From NCBI GenBank assembly GCA_037039925.1, contig JAXRKP010000384.1, forward strand, positions 155,001 through 219,000: a stretch of 64,000 nt of DNA, given 5' to 3'. Both the position numbers and the translations under genes were made by a program. Of the stretch, positions 37,811 through 51,144 are shown piece by piece (position 1 is the stretch's first letter; the number at the start of each line of letters is the position of its first letter). The notes beneath the pieces are model-generated. The model made no database searches. It saw nothing but the letters and a program-made list of their open reading frames with translations, and was not told where the DNA came from. Origin of the DNA: Doris montereyensis (lineage: Eukaryota; Mollusca; Gastropoda; Nudibranchia; Dorididae).

Positions 37811-38467
37811 ACTGGAGGGCGTTAGGGCAGCAGTTAGTTAGGAGTAAGGGATGTTTTTTCCACTAGCTATTTTACCATTGAGGACAAATCTCAATTTATC
37901 CCTGATCAAGGTCATCAGTTGCCTCCCTTGTGCAGCAGTAACAGTCCATAAATGAATTGTGTATTAATACAACAACACCAACATTACAGAGATATAGTAT
38001 CATTATAACATTTCCCCCGTCCCAATACAATATTTCTCTGTCCCGTTTCGCTAGAGGTGTTGACGTCCTTGAACTCTTGTTTTAATGTGATGATTTAAAT
38101 ACGGCAGCTCGTTTTTAGGCCTTTTTCTTCATCTTCTCCTTCTCCTGTTCACCTGCTTTATTGTTTTTTTTAAATATTGAGAATAGATTGCCTTAAATTG
38201 TTACATCCATTATTGTTGCAATGATAGTGCCGTGAACACCTGAGTCAAGTCGTTTTATAGATTTTAAATCACCTTGTTATGATCAGCTTGATGGAGTTTA
38301 CATATCAGGACAGTTTTTTTACTTCCGTTGTTGTAGAATGTTTTATTTCATGGCGTATTATGAGGGCGTTACTACGTTCAATGAATCCATGCTATTTCCT
38401 TTCATCTCCCATCTCATATTCCCAACAGCTTCTCTTTTTTTAAATGTTTTTCATTAACCTTTGTAAT
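37811..38467 (+). other. Likely 3' UTR of the repeat-protein gene
   Basis: About 660 bp of AT-rich sequence between the stop and the first good polyadenylation hexamer. Confidence 0.45.
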
Positions 38468-38473
38468 AATAAA
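38468..38473 (+). promoter_or_regulatory. Candidate polyadenylation signal
   Basis: AATAAA, followed by a T-rich stretch (38487-38520), downstream of the stop at 37810. Confidence 0.4.
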
Positions 38474-39325
38474 CGTTGAATATAGTTTTTTTGATACAAT
38501 GTATTTTTATTTTTTTATGTCTTCGTGTGTTGTGGTTCAATAAGCTGTGAATTTACACGGTGGTGTGCAAAGAGTTGTGATTTACTCTCTCCTTTCAACT
38601 CTTAGACATTTTTAGCTATTAGTTTATCCGTTCATATAATATATTTGGTGCTACAGCCTGTCTTAGACCCTGTATTATAATCATTACTTTGCATACACTT
38701 TTATATCTTTTTTAGAAGAGTATCATCAAAATGGCGAGTCTACGTCATCTGTGTGAAGTTTTAATACACAGTGAGTTTTATTACCTAGCAAGAGGTCAGC
38801 ATGACACTGAAATTCAAAATCTTGATGGCTTTTATGTGTGAAAGTGTGGTCATTGAATATTTCGTGTTGGTTTTTTGTTGTTGCAATTTTCTTTCTCATC
38901 TGGAAGCGCCCATGAAGTCTGTCAGAATGAATTCAGTTTTTTTTATAAGTTTGTAGAATGATTGTAATGATGGGAACTGTATTTGTCGTCTCTTGTTTTG
39001 GACAATTGGCCGGCCGCAAGACTTTCGTTGACCAGAGGTTGAAGGAGGGAGCACAATGTAGCGATGGCGGCTGAGTCTTGTTATCACGTCACCAACCATG
39101 GCTGGTCTTTACCACAGCACTGCAAACTGGGTTTGGAGTCTTGTATTTTGAAGAGGCCACGGGCTGAATGACTACACTCATAGTCACAATTTTTGTTAAC
39201 ACGCAGTTATTCCCCATATCATCGTACTTGGTCATTGTAACTAGTTTATTGTATATACAATTTTCAACTGATAAACGATCATAGTCATACACAGAGCATT
39301 TATAGAAGTCTTAGAGTTATAATGT
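38474..39325. other. Intergenic stretch
   Basis: No gene or repeat recognised. Confidence 0.4.
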
Positions 39326-39613
39326 TATGTGGCGTCAGTGGCTAAGTGGTTAGCCTGCCGGACTGGGGGTCATGAGGTCCCGTGTTTAAATCTTGGCAAA
39401 GCCAGGCCCAATGTTGTGGTCCTTGGGGAAAATTGCACCACACATTTGACCCACTCTACCCAAGTGCAAATTGGTACAAGCACTAGCTTGGGAGTAAAAA
39501 CCTGTCTCAGACTAGCATCCTGACCAGGGGCTGATTTTTATCAACTGTTCCGCTTCATGCTATTGAAACTGGGATACACTCCGGCTCTATCGGCCATAAC
39601 GGCCTTGAAGGAA
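39326..39613 (+). mobile_element. SINE family 1, best full copy
   Basis: Head GTGGCTAAGTGGTTAGCCTG (A box) and GGTCCCGTGTTTAAATCTTG (B box), body with GCACTAGCTTGGGAGTAAAA, and end ATACACTCCGGCTCTATCG then CCTTGAAGGAA. About 288 bp. The reference for the other copies here. Confidence 0.8.
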
Positions 39614-40184
39614 TTTTTCTTTATAGAGTTATAAAAGAGCTTCAAACTTTGATAATCAATATTCTCAGCTTTCATCTTCTGGGACGATGATCGTTCTTCC
39701 CATTGTCTCTTCATTCATGAATTGCCCCCAGGAAACAAATCTTGTCACTGTCTGGTTTCAAGCAGAAATTAAAAGAGAAAGAAAAACTGGTGAGAAATTA
39801 TCTGCTTGTGTGTTCTGTGACGGAGAAAGATTTTCACAGTAATTCTGGTTTCTTGTTTCTTATCTTATCCTGTTGAAATTTTAAAACACTCCTCCTGGAT
39901 ACTTAACGCTCAATTGTTGGTTTCTTTTTCCTTTTTTTCTTCTTGTTTTTTCACAGACCATGATGAGTATTTTGATATCAGGGTTTATGTCCGACTTCTG
40001 TGGACTGTTTGAAAATTTTTCTTGCTGAGTAAATTTTGTCTTTCTATTGTTAATCTGAAATGAATTGCATTATGATATCTCTGGATATGGAATTTGTTAA
40101 TTTAAGATATTTCTTTAAAATGCGCTTGTATCTGTTTCCTTTTTGATATGTTGGTATCATTTTGATGAAAGCATGTGTATGCCA
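39614..40184. other. Intergenic stretch
   Basis: Nothing recognised. Confidence 0.4.
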
Positions 40185-40330
40185 TCATAACACTCTATAC
40201 ATGTCAAGGATCCCTGGGCTTTTTGCAGGGCAGTCTGGACGAATTTTTTAAAAATCTTACTAATCACCCCGCCCCCTACCTCCTCCTGAGATCACCTTGG
40301 TTGTGGATGTGGGTCAAAGGAAATCAAATT
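40185..40330 (+). mobile_element. SINE family 2, tail fragment
   Basis: AAGGATCCCTGGGCTTTTTG, CAGGGCAGTCTGGACG and GGTTGTGGATGTGGGTC. Confidence 0.6.
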
Positions 40331-40454
40331 AAAAATCTCCCTTTGGAGTTAAGTTGTATGCCATGCGCCCGTTACGTAGAAGATATTATCGCACAGTCTT
40401 GCCATTGCTGTTGTGACATGGTGGTAACACAGGGTGGATAACACTTTGGAAACT

Positions 40455-40595
40455 CACTCTTAGAATCTCCGAGAAACTTTCTCTCCTAAGAGTGAAATCT
40501 CATTATATTAGCTGACCGACTCAATTCTTGCCTATTCCTGTCAGCACGCATATTTTTTATTTCAACCTTAAACTGTGAATCCAATTTTTATTTGA
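40455..40595 (+). repeat. Hairpin plus conserved tail (copy 2)
   Basis: CACTCTTAG (40455-40463) pairs with CTAAGAGTG (40486-40494), with GAGAAA and TTTCTC pairing inside. The tail CTGACCGACTCAATTCTTG to GAATCCAATTTTTATTTG matches 14864-14960, although the stem sequences differ. Confidence 0.6.
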
Positions 40596-41131
40596 AAGTG
40601 GTATGTTTAAATTCTGTTTTTAAAGTCTTCAGTGCTGCTACTAAGTTTGATTGCCGTCAGCGGTCTGTTACATAGCCTTGCTGTACTAGCGTAAAATGAG
40701 TGCAGGTGACATCAACATCTGAAGATGGAACCGTGTATGTTTGACAGCCTGATCTGGTTGTTCTTTTTTTATAAGCTGATCTGATGAAATAAACAGTTGC
40801 CATTTATAGCTTTGAATCTCATAGAATCTCCTGGGTTTTTAAAAAAAATATTAATCCTCCTAGAAACTCCTAAAACTTCATCGCATCAGTAATATTCACA
40901 GCCTAACATTTTTTGGCTGTTAAATAGATACTCATGTTACTTCTTATTTCTACGCCTAAACTTAAATATAAAATAAATTTTAAAAAATGTTTTAATGTTG
41001 TACGGCACAATAATCGTGTTTCAATGACAAAATAATATTTTGAATCTCTAAATTGAAGATTTGGGAAAAAATACATGTAGCATTAATTCTCCTTGAATTT
41101 GTTTGTAATCTCCCAGAAAACCCCCTGGAAT
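40596..41131. other. Intergenic stretch
   Basis: AT-rich. Nothing recognised. Confidence 0.4.
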
Positions 41132-41262
41132 GTTGCCAGTTGGTGGGCGTTGCTGTTAGGTCCTACTTCTTTCCTTTTCGCTCTTTCACTCACCTTTCAT
41201 CTTGTTGTTCCCTCTTAATTCACCCTGAGATCACCGCATATGTGTGGACAGGGTAAATATCA
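41132..41262 (+). repeat. R1 repeat copy
   Basis: AGTTGGTGGGCGTTGCTGTT to GGACAGGGTAAATATCAAAC. The last plus-oriented copy seen in the window. Confidence 0.75.
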
Positions 41263-42236
<974 letters not shown>

Positions 42237-42242
42237 TTTTTG

Positions 42243-42520
42243 TTAAGTGGTTCCTGTGGCCTAGCTTGGGATCATGGGATCTTGGGTTCAGATCTTAGCA
42301 ATGCTAGGTCCCACCTTGTGTTCCTTGGGATAGATGCTTAATACGCGTTTCCCCGCTCGACCCAGGTGTAAATGGGTACCAACAACGTCTTGAGAGTACA
42401 AACTTGCAACAGACTAGCATCGTTTCAAGGAGGTGATTATTATCATCACCTTTCTGCTTTGCACTATAGAAACTAGGATAAGCTCTGGCTCTATGGGCTG
42501 TTTAGGGCCTTGATGATTTG
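42243..42520 (+). mobile_element. SINE family 1 copy
   Basis: CCTGTGGCCTAGCTTGGGAT (degraded head), TCTTGGGTTCAGATCTTAGC (B box), GAGTACAAACTTGCAACAG, and AGGATAAGCTCTGGCTCTAT. It abuts the microsatellite. Confidence 0.7.
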
Positions 42521-44019
42521 AAGGAACTTTACTATCTCTCTTATGTTTACTCTGACTCTGACCATTTTCCTTTCTAGAACTCGATGCTTAGTTTCAATGG
42601 TCGGTCAATCCGACTTTTGAGTTTTAAATTATGCCATTACATGTATCGTTTCTAGACACTTGCAAAAATACTCTTCATGAAGCTCTAGCATTGAGTGAGT
42701 GTTTGTTTCTCTCTATACCAACCATTCAGGATATGCAACAGTCCAACAATACCATTTTGTCAATTTCTTGTCCTCCATGCATCTGTGCGCGTGGATATTT
42801 TCTTGGAGAGTGTTCATTGTTTGTGTGATAATATGTCTGCCGTACAGATGAAGACGTAGATGGAAAAACCACCATAGCCCAATTGGAAGCGTTTGGAGAA
42901 TTTACGTTAAGTTAACAAAGTGTAGTTTTATCCAAATTTTGCTCAAAAGTGCTTGGGGGGGGGTTACTTAAGTGAAGCCTCTTTTCAGGGACCTTGATGA
43001 ACTTGACTTACATTATGGCTGTGTGACTACGGTAATTTTTTTCCATCTTGGTCTTCTAATGTCAGCAGCTAAATCAGTGTCTCAACATTGCCAATGCTCA
43101 CTATTCTTCCTATTATGCATTCCCAATTTATGTTGCAGTGAGTGAAAGATATAGACAATGGCGTCAAATTTTATTATTACTACGTGTACTGCTTTTTCTC
43201 CCGTCCTGCACCTCTGAAATTTCATTTTCCTTCCTGGGGAAAAAAAAGTTTTAATTGTTTTTCTCCCTTGATGAATTGCCAGATCTACTAACTGCATGCT
43301 TGAAAATAATCGGCAAAAGTTTGTAAAATATTGCTATTGTTTTTGGTTTTTTAATTCACTTTCACACACACTCAAAAAAGTAGAAAATTTGTTTTATGTT
43401 TGTTTGTTATACACAATTTAGTAAACAAGCTGAAATGATTTTACTTATTTGTTATTACAACGCTAGCCAACATGACTGACACACGTATGCTGAAATGATT
43501 ACTCTATTACAATTGTATATAAGTATAGACAAACTTATTTACATGTTCACATATATATATATATATATATATAGGATATATAGGATATATATATATATGT
43601 AACACCATTAGCGGACTAACTAGAAAAAAGTACTTTATAAGGGAAACAACTACATATATATTTTATCAATGCATTATTAAATTTAACGATGTTGTTATAT
43701 AAAGATTGTGCATGCATTTTATAAACTAGTCTACTATGCCCATTGATGCTACTAGTACTAGCCTACAGTCGATTGAACTTGAACAAAGACAAATTCAAAC
43801 TTGTCTGTTCCTAGTTTTTAATTTTCCACGAGGTTTTGAGAGAAAGGGTGGATCATTTCCTTAAGTTCACATGCTCCCGTCTAATCACCAAAAATATTTA
43901 AGCAGATAAATACCATGGGTAGTCTCCTGCCCGTTGGTATCGATGATTCTCCTTGTTGTTGACCTCCATTCATGCCTGTCTCTTGCTCTTGTAACGACAT
44001 CGTATAGACAAGTAGTTTT
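42521..44019. other. Intergenic stretch
   Basis: A (TA)n tract with GGATATATA interruptions at about 43551-43600. No gene recognised. Confidence 0.45.
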
Positions 44020-44095
44020 AACCTGGGTTCGATCAAACCCCCAGGGGTTTGGTGAGTCAAGTCTCAGGGTTTGATGGAGGTCAAGGTAAACAACT
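44020..44095 (+). mobile_element. Possible hAT-type transposon end
   Basis: TTTTAACCTGGGTTCGATC, then CCCCAGGGGTTTGGTGAGTC. It resembles the TTAACC...CCCAGGGG ends of hAT-derived repeats. Not confirmed. Confidence 0.35.
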
Positions 44096-44654
44096 TTTCC
44101 TAGCACTTTTGACTATGCCCAGTCCACCCTTAATAATATAATGTAGAGTTCTTGAAGTCTGGCTTGATCACCTATCATGACTACGATTGACCTCACTTGC
44201 ATTTGTTGTTGTAGTATGACTTCATTTTCATGTCAAGCTGGCATTTTTAAGAGGTCGTAGTGACTGGGTCATTTTAGTTTTTGCAATCTACTTTTCAGAC
44301 TGCTTTTTTTCTAAGACCCCAATGTCCAGACCAATTTAAACTGGAATTCGAACTCAAAACCTCACAAAAATCATTTATCTCATTTTATCAACGTATTGCC
44401 GGAAAGTATCATTTCATCTTGCTTGCGTAAATCCAAAATTTTCTGGGTTTTTTTGCTCTTTAAGGGGACAATTATCACTCATAATTTGTCCAAATTTGTT
44501 TTGTAGATCTTTTTATAAAAATGTGTATACTTTATGCTTCCACCATGTCACCACCAGTCAGAAGGCAACACATTTATTCATCAAGAGAGACACACTTTCG
44601 AAGCCAGAGTTACATTGTCCTAAACTTCACATAAACCTGCTTTGAGAAGAAAAA

Positions 44655-44750
44655 ACGTTCCCAAATTCTCAGCTGGAAAGAGAATCTGTAGTTGGACAAA
44701 ATATAAATGAAATTTGTGACAAACGTAGTCCGAATTTGGTTACAATTATT
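44655..44750 (+). repeat. Unnamed short repeat (paired with 27180-27265)
   Basis: TTCTCAGCTGGAAAGAGAAT, then AATGAAATTTGTGACAAACG, then CCGAATTTGGTTAC. Confidence 0.45.
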
Positions 44751-45689
44751 TGTTGTGAGACTGGACAATTGACGACTGTGGATCTGACATAATGATTGTA
44801 ACTCCAAAATCGTCAAATATGTGGTTAGAATAATTTATTTCTGAGCCGATGGCATGCCAGTTGTTTGCAAGGTATATTTTTAGCCCAAACAATAGATTGG
44901 CTGATCGATCTCTACATCTTGATTTGACTGAACTTTACTGCCAGACTTAAGTTTTTTAGGCGTGTGAAACCATGTTGGTGAGAATCAGTTTTTATCTGAA
45001 ATTACGAACATCAATGTGCGGCGTGTTTTTACCCTTCATTTGCAATGTTTTTGCTTCATTACCACAATACACGTCATATTCATAGAACTTTGTAAATACA
45101 TTTGGACGTAAATATGTGTTTTTATTTCCAGTTAGGTGGAATTTCCTTTACTTTTATATTAAGTAACAAACTGCAAAATAATTTACAACAGTTCACGATG
45201 TTTTAGAATTTTCAGTGAAGAGTTTTGTCATTTTTATATTAGTCATTTTCATAATTAGCAACGACAATGTAGAATTTCTGTGAACAGGAAGTGTATAATG
45301 TTACATTCATATACATGTATATTGTATGATATTTAGAAGCTCTTCTTAACTCCTCAATCAGTTGAAATTCAACTATTCCCCTTTTGCTTGATATTCCATT
45401 TTGAACTCTTGTAATGTTTATCATATTTCACATTGGATTAAAGGCTCAGCCATTTTATAGTATTCTCAAAACTTCTTGTTGGATTTCTTTATTGAAAACA
45501 TGTATAGTGTATGTATAATGTGCTGCTAAAAATGTGATTAATTAATACAATGTTAAGTATTAAGTTCAGCCTTATGTGCTGCCCAAGCACCACAGGGATA
45601 AGTAAAGTAAAGCCAGTATGAAGTACATGTATTAAAAATTATTTTTTCAACTGCTTTGAGAATTAGATTTAATATTGTAGAAAACTTTA
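44751..45689. other. Intergenic stretch
   Basis: AT-rich. Nothing recognised. Confidence 0.4.
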
Positions 45690-45925
45690 TAACTGCCCTG
45701 TGAACAACCAAGGGATCTTTAACAACCACATTATGCTATGATCTGTATGTGGGACCTCTTTTTTATGGTCCGTCTCCAATAGGACTACATGTCAATCCAC
45801 TTATCTGGACCAGGGAGTGGGTTTTACCTGAAAAAGTCTAGAAAAGATTTTAACCTGTCGGGGCACGAACTTATGACCTTTTGATTACAAGGCAGACAGC
45901 TTACCTTTGCACCACCATGTCCTCT
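45690..45925 (-). mobile_element. SINE family 2 copy
   Basis: AACAACCAAGGGATCTTTAA, GGTCCGTCTCCAATAGGACT and the head region CCTGTCGGGGCACGAACTTA, all in minus orientation. Confidence 0.7.
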
Positions 45926-46149
45926 TGCCACACACAGTTAACAACATATAGAAATGTTTTGTTTCCATTTTCAGCTCTTAACCGTACTTCTTACAGTCTA
46001 AATTGAGGGCTTATATTATTTCTATGATGGAGAGAGGTGGATGTAGAGATAAAGCTTGAAATGAAAAGAAAGTTAAAGAAGGAGAAGATAAGACTGACAG
46101 ACTGAAACAAACACAGTAAGACAGGCAGTACAAGAAAAAAACAGGAAGA

Positions 46150-46575
46150 ATATTTCTTCAATCCATTGAAATTTACCCTGTCAAACCATATACAGAGATT
46201 GCAGGGTGAATCAAATTTGTTTCATTGATATTTACCCTGTCAAACCATATGTAGTGATTGTAGGGTGAATCAAATTTGTTTCATTGAAATTTACCCTGTC
46301 AAACCATATGCAGTAATTGCAGGGTGAATCAAATTTGTTTCATTGAAATTTACCCTGTCAAACCATGTACAAAGATTGCAGGGTGAATTAAATTCGTTTC
46401 ATTTTCATTGAAATTTACCCTGTCAAACCATATGCAGTGATTGCAGGGTGAATCAAGTTTGTTTCATTGACATTTACCCTACCCACCACATGCAGTGATC
46501 TCATGATGAGATAAGAGGAAACAGCAAGATGAAAAATAAGTGAAAGGATAGAAGTAGAGCCTACCAGTAGCACCC
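46150..46575 (-). repeat. R1 repeat with its tail amplified as a 59-bp tandem array
   Basis: TTTACCCTGTCAAACCATAT starts at 46172, 46231, 46290, 46349, 46414 and 46473. The period is 59 bp (one step is 65 because of an extra ATTTTC). Each unit is the 3' end of R1 (GGGTAAATTTCAATGAAAC on the minus strand) plus the GATTCACCCTGCAATCACTG block. The rest of R1 follows once, to 46575. Confidence 0.85.
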
Positions 46576-46621
46576 GCCACCTGAGAGAGAATGACCAGAA
46601 GGAGAAAAAAGAGGTTTTTGA

Positions 46622-46890
46622 TTTGATTTCATTTACCCACATCCACAATTAAGATGATCTCTGGGGATTTTGGTAGGAGTTTTAATTTTACCCGGACTGC
46701 CTTGTAAACAGCCAAGGGATCTTGAACATGCACAGAGTGTTGTGATCTGCACACGTGACCTTTTTATTGTCCATTTCCCGATAGGACTAAGTATCAATAC
46801 ATCTACCTGGACCAGGGGGTAGATTTGACCATGAAAAAAAAGAAAATTGTTCAGGGTTGAGAGGTTAACATCTTGCGTCTGGATTACAGA
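46622..46890 (-). mobile_element. SINE family 2 copy
   Basis: ACCCACATCCACAATTAAG, CAGCCAAGGGATCTTGAACA, CATCTACCTGGACCAGGG, and head remnant AGTCTGGATTACAGAGTCCC-like in minus orientation. Confidence 0.7.
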
Positions 46891-47029
46891 GTCCCCCAAA
46901 GAAAGAGGAGGATTGGGATGAACGCCATGCCAACATCATGATAATTTATTCTATTTAGTGTTCAGTGTTCACATTCAGCACAGTTATATTCACCGATTCA
47001 GCTGCTCTTCTTTGTTTCAAAAGTTTGAT

Positions 47030-47165
47030 CAGAAATCCCCCCCCCCAACCATGTGGTGATCTCAGAGTGCTTTTAAGAGGAAACAGCAAGATGATAGATA
47101 ACTGAAAGTGTGAAAAGAAAAAGAAGGAGAACCTACCAACAGTACCTGCCACCTGCCCACCCTTC
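47030..47165 (-). repeat. R1 repeat copy
   Basis: Minus orientation: CATGTGGTGATCTCAGAGTG, GAGGAAACAGCAAGATGATA, then CCTACCAACAGTACCTGCCA. Confidence 0.7.
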
Positions 47166-47477
47166 AGTTGCAAATTCAGTCTCGATTATAACTCAAAACA
47201 TTTCAACTACTGTGTGAAGATGGCAAAACATGACTGATAATAATAATTACAAACTTCTCTTTTCCTTATGTCTCAAGCTAACACAACAAGCAATTCAAAA
47301 CTGTTTCTCATGAAAAAAGAAGATAAAGATGGATTTAGTCTGTAATGTATTCCTGCACAAGTGCCGGTTCACCGGCTGTACCTCATTTTCCCCCAACAGT
47401 CCTCAACTCCCTGGGGAGCATACAGTACAATAGCCTGTTAGGCGCTTCGTACTAACACTGATAAGATTTTTTTGTTT
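47166..47477. other. Spacer between R1 copies
   Basis: Nothing recognised. Confidence 0.4.
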
Positions 47478-47620
47478 CTTTGAAATTTACCCCGTCCACC
47501 GTTGCGATGATCTCAGGGTGAATTATGAGGAAACAGCAAGATAAAAGATAGTGAAAAAAGAAGGAAATGGAAGAAGTAAGACCTACCAGTAGCCTCGCCA
47601 ACCGCCCACCTCTCTGACAA
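47478..47620 (-). repeat. R1 repeat copy
   Basis: TTGAAATTTACCCCGTCCAC, GATCTCAGGGTGAATTATGA, then GACCTACCAGTAGCCTCGCC. It lies just outside the LTR retrotransposon. Confidence 0.75.
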
Positions 47621-47693
47621 GATCTTTCATTACCTGTAGCTGGGTACTTACTTACATCCGAGTCGAGTGAGGAAAGCAGAGTGAAGTACCTTT

Positions 47694-47920
47694 TTTAGCA
47701 TCAAATAAGTCACGTAGAACGATAATATTCTTACGTTATGTAAATTTAATGACGATAAACAATAACATGGAATATCATGGTTATCATGAAGAGATTGAGG
47801 TCGTGTACATTAATCTTGTCATTCAGTAGCAGTGCCGTTTTGTGTCAACCTCAGTCACTAGTTCAAGTCAGTCCTAGCAGTTCCAAAAGGTCAACAAGGG
47901 ATGTAACTCATGTCGCTACA
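47694..47920 (-). repeat. 3' LTR
   Basis: 227 bp. On the sense strand it begins TGTAGC and ends GCTAAA, imperfect inverted ends. Identical to the 5' LTR except A versus G in TGTAC(A/G)TTAATC. Confidence 0.9.
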
Positions 47921-47933
47921 TAACCCCCCTCCC
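47921..47933 (-). other. Polypurine tract
   Basis: Sense strand GGGAGGGGGGTTA, immediately before the 3' LTR: the expected plus-strand priming site. Confidence 0.7.
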
Positions 47934-47979
47934 AGCGGGATACAGTTCCTGTAGGAGCGATTAAGGATGCTGTCTGCTA

Positions 47980-49260
47980 TCATCGGAACCTCAAGGGGCG
48001 ACGAAGAACTCTGCCGGTGCGTGAAGTCACGTTGTCATTTGCTGATGGTTGATTTGAATGAGAAGGTGGTGTGACAGTCGCAGGCTTTAGAGTTGAGAAT
48101 TGATCAGGGCGGTCAGCTAGCACGTTGTTTTCGCAAGTGGTTAACTGAGTGACGTGAGCCGTTTTTAGGCGGTCAATTGAGATGTTTTCTAAGCGCCCTT
48201 TCATCTCGAGGGTGAAGTATTTATCATCCTTCTCAACAACACGAAATGGACCGTCATATGGTCGTTGGAGGGGGTTCTTGTGTGAGTCTTTCCGAACGTA
48301 AACATAGTCGGCTGAAGCTAAAGTTGAGGGTACGTGAGAGGGTTGTTTTCCATGGAACTTCGGCGCAGGGGCATGAATTGAACGCATGATTTGTTGGAGT
48401 TGCCTAAGGAATGGTATATCTGGTTCGGAATTACGGGTGTCACATGGTTGCAGGAATTCACCAGGTATGCGGAGTGTCGAACCATACACAAGTTCGGCAG
48501 GTGAACAGTCAGGATCCACTCTCCAAGAAGAACGAAGGCCTAATAGAACCATGGGAAGTTCTTCAAACCAATTCGGAGTGGTTGTGCGAGCTTTTAGTGC
48601 TGCTTTGAGTTGGCGGTGAAGGCGTTCAACCATTCCGTTTGCTTGTGGATGGTAAGCGGTGGTTGTTTTTGCTTTGATGCCAAGCAGTTTGTTGAGTTCA
48701 GTCCATAGGGTCGAGGTGAATACTGCCTCCACGGTCAGAAACTATGTCTTCGGGTACTCGAATCTTGAAATCAATGGTGAAGAAGAGCTGAAGCGCAGGT
48801 GGTAGCAAGGGCATCGGGGAGAGGGATGGCTTCGGGCCATCTCGTGAAGCGGTCAATTATTGTGAATAGGTATTTCATACCTTGGCTTTCTGGTAGAGGC
48901 CCAACTAAATCTACGTGGAGGCAGCAAAACCTATCAGACGGGGGAAGGCGTTCTGTGAGTGGGGAGGGAGAGTATGGCGATGGACTTTAGAGGCCTGACA
49001 ATCAGGGCACTCCCTGCACCATTTGCGGATGTCACGTTGCATGCCATGCCAAACGAAGCGTTGTGAAATTGCTTTTGGGTGGGTCTAACACCGGAGTGTG
49101 AAAGACCATGAATCTTGTTGAACACGATGCGGGTCCAAGAGGTGGAAGTACTGGCCTTGGCGCTCCCATGGATGTGTCGCACAGAAGCGTTTGACGAGCC
49201 GATATCAATGTCTTTGAGCGTCAGGCCTGTTGTTTTGGCCATATCGTATGAGACCATTTC
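47980..49260 (-). pseudogene. Integrase region of the retrotransposon pol, frameshifted
   Basis: Sense order: zinc-binding CRECPDCQASKVHRH (about 49010-48970), the first catalytic Asp in LHVDLVGPLPESQGMKYLF (about 48917), TIIDRFTRWPEA, the second Asp in EDIVSDRGG (about 48748), and the Glu in AYHPQANGMVERLHR. Then come a GPF-type module (RPYDGPFRVVEKDDKYFTLE) and a stop at 47980. The frame slips once between the second Asp and FTSTLWTEL, consistent with one extra G, and again near 48930. The catalytic triad is present. Confidence 0.8.
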
Positions 49261-49379
49261 GTCTGCTGTTACTTGGTCACGGGCGAGGTGGTCAAAGTTG
49301 ATGTTTTCATCCCAATGATTGTCCCTGCCGATCGCGTGGAGAACCAGGGTGTCCGTGTTTTCAGTTTCTCAGATTGTGT

Positions 49380-49990
49380 TTATCCTCGACAGGGCGTCTG
49401 CGACACATTGAATTTACCTTTGATATATTGAATGTCCGTAGTAAATTCTGCGATGAAAGACAAATGTCTAGTTTGGCGCGGAGAACGGTCATTCTGGCTT
49501 TTCAAAGCAGTCGTCAGAGGTTTGTGGTCTGTAAAGAGGGTAAAGGGTCTTCCTTCCAAAAAGTGTCTAAAATGTTTGATTGCACTGTAAGATGCTAACA
49601 GTTCACGGTCGAATGCGCTGTACTTCTTTTCTGCGTCAGAAAGCTTTCGGGAGAAAAAGGCAAGGGGTGCCCAGGATCTACCCTGGCGTTGCTCAAGTTG
49701 GGCTCCAATGGCGGTGTTCGATGCATCCACAGTGAGACTAGTTGGAGCCTCTGGTTGAGGATGATGTAAGAGTACTGCCTCACTGAGCAGGGTTTTGGTT
49801 TTGTCGAAAGCTTCTTGACAAACGCTGGACCAATCAATCTTTTGTCCTTTGCCACTTGCCTGAGCATGGAGCGGGGCTAGAGTAGCAGCAATTCCAGGAA
49901 GGAAACGGTGGTAGTAATTAACCATGCCTAGGAAGCGTTGTAGGCTCGTGCGGTTGCTGGGTGGTTCGCTGTCACGAAGGGCAGCAATCC
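49380..49990 (-). pseudogene. RNase H region of pol
   Basis: It starts at the RT/RNase H boundary (MVNYYHRFLPGIAATLAPLH). It has the tether WSSVCQEAFDKTKTLL and the core with SLTVDASNTAIGAQLEQ, FFSRKLSDAEKKYSAFDREL and FTLFTDHKPLTTAL, where the acidic residues are kept. It is open for 181 codons, then drops out of frame near 49380 before the integrase zinc domain. Confidence 0.8.
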
Positions 49991-50600
49991 TGTCAGGAAG
50001 AGGAGTGATTTCTTAGCACTGACGTGATGTCCCAAGAAATCGATTTCGTTGCAGCAAAAACACATTTGGTTTTGTTTATGACCAGGCCATTGGAAGATAG
50101 GAGTGTGAAAAGTTCCTGAAGGTGCTTAATGTGTTCCTGTGGAGAATGACTTGCAACCAGAATGTCGTCGAGATATACGAAAGCAAAGGTCAGGTCGCGC
50201 AGTATTCCATCCATGAGGCGCTGGAAAGATTGGGCAGCATTTTTCAATCCGAAAGGCATTCAGAGGAACTCCCAGAGTCCGAAAGGTGTAATTATTGCTG
50301 TCTTTGCTATAGACGATGAGGCCATGGGGATCTGATGATAGCCTCTAATCAAATCGATTTTTGAAAAGATTGAACAGCCAGCAAGATGGTTGGTGAAATC
50401 TTGAATATGCGGTATAGGATAGCGGTCGTCTTCGGTTGATGCATTCAGACACCTGTAGTCACCACAAGGTCGTCATTTTCCATCAGGCTTAGGGACAACA
50501 TGGAGAGGTGAAGACCATGGGGATTTTGAACGGCGGACAATGCCTAATTCTTCCATCTTTAAAAACTCTGCTTTAGCAGCAGACAGTTTTTCTTGGTCTA
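49991..50600 (-). pseudogene. Reverse transcriptase region of pol, frameshifted
   Basis: The palm motif YLDD is at 50164-50175, within FAFVYLDDILVASHSPQEH, after MPFGLKNAAQSFQRLMDGIL. Upstream, in other frames, lie the SSPLHVVPKPDGKWR-like and DYRCLN-like segments (about 50480-50530). At least two frame changes between 50600 and 49990. Confidence 0.8.
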
Positions 50601-51140
50601 GACGTCGAGCTCTTGCATGTGTTGGTGGGCCATTAGAGACGATGTGGTGTTCGACGCCGTGTTTGTTGGTAGAGTTGTCAAAATGTGGACTAAGGATCTC
50701 AGAAACTGCTGCAGCAGGTTTGAATATTCGCTCTGAGGCTGGAGACTTAAACCTGAGAGTGTAAGGGAATGTTCAGACTTTTCAAGGAGGATAGACATGT
50801 TGTCAAGTGACACAAGGCGCTTGCCGCGGAGGTCAATGGCTAGTCCGTTAGATATGAAAAAATCTGCACCGAGTATAGGCTGAGTGACGTCAGCGAGGTG
50901 AAACTGATGTGTGTATCGTCTCTTAGGACTTAACATTAATGACATGATACGAGTTCCCCAGGTGCGAATGGATGTTCCATTGGCTGCTGAGAGTTGTATT
51001 GAAGGGTGCCGTGTTTGACGATCTTGGGGAGAAGCAGGGTATACAGACACCTCCGCTCCTGTATCGACGAGGTATGAAACACCAGATTTGCGGTCCTCGA
51101 CTGAAAGCGTGTTGTTTCCTGAGGAGAGCCAGCTGCTGCC
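50600..51140 (-). pseudogene. Aspartic protease region of pol
   Basis: SGVSYLVDTGAEVSVYPAS contains the catalytic DTG (about 51055-51070). Downstream are SIQLSAANGTSIRTWG and QPILGADFFISNGLAIDL, the usual second strand-turn of retroviral-type proteases. Open for the whole domain. In a different frame from the Gag segment before it. Confidence 0.8.
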
Positions 51141-51144
51141 ACGC

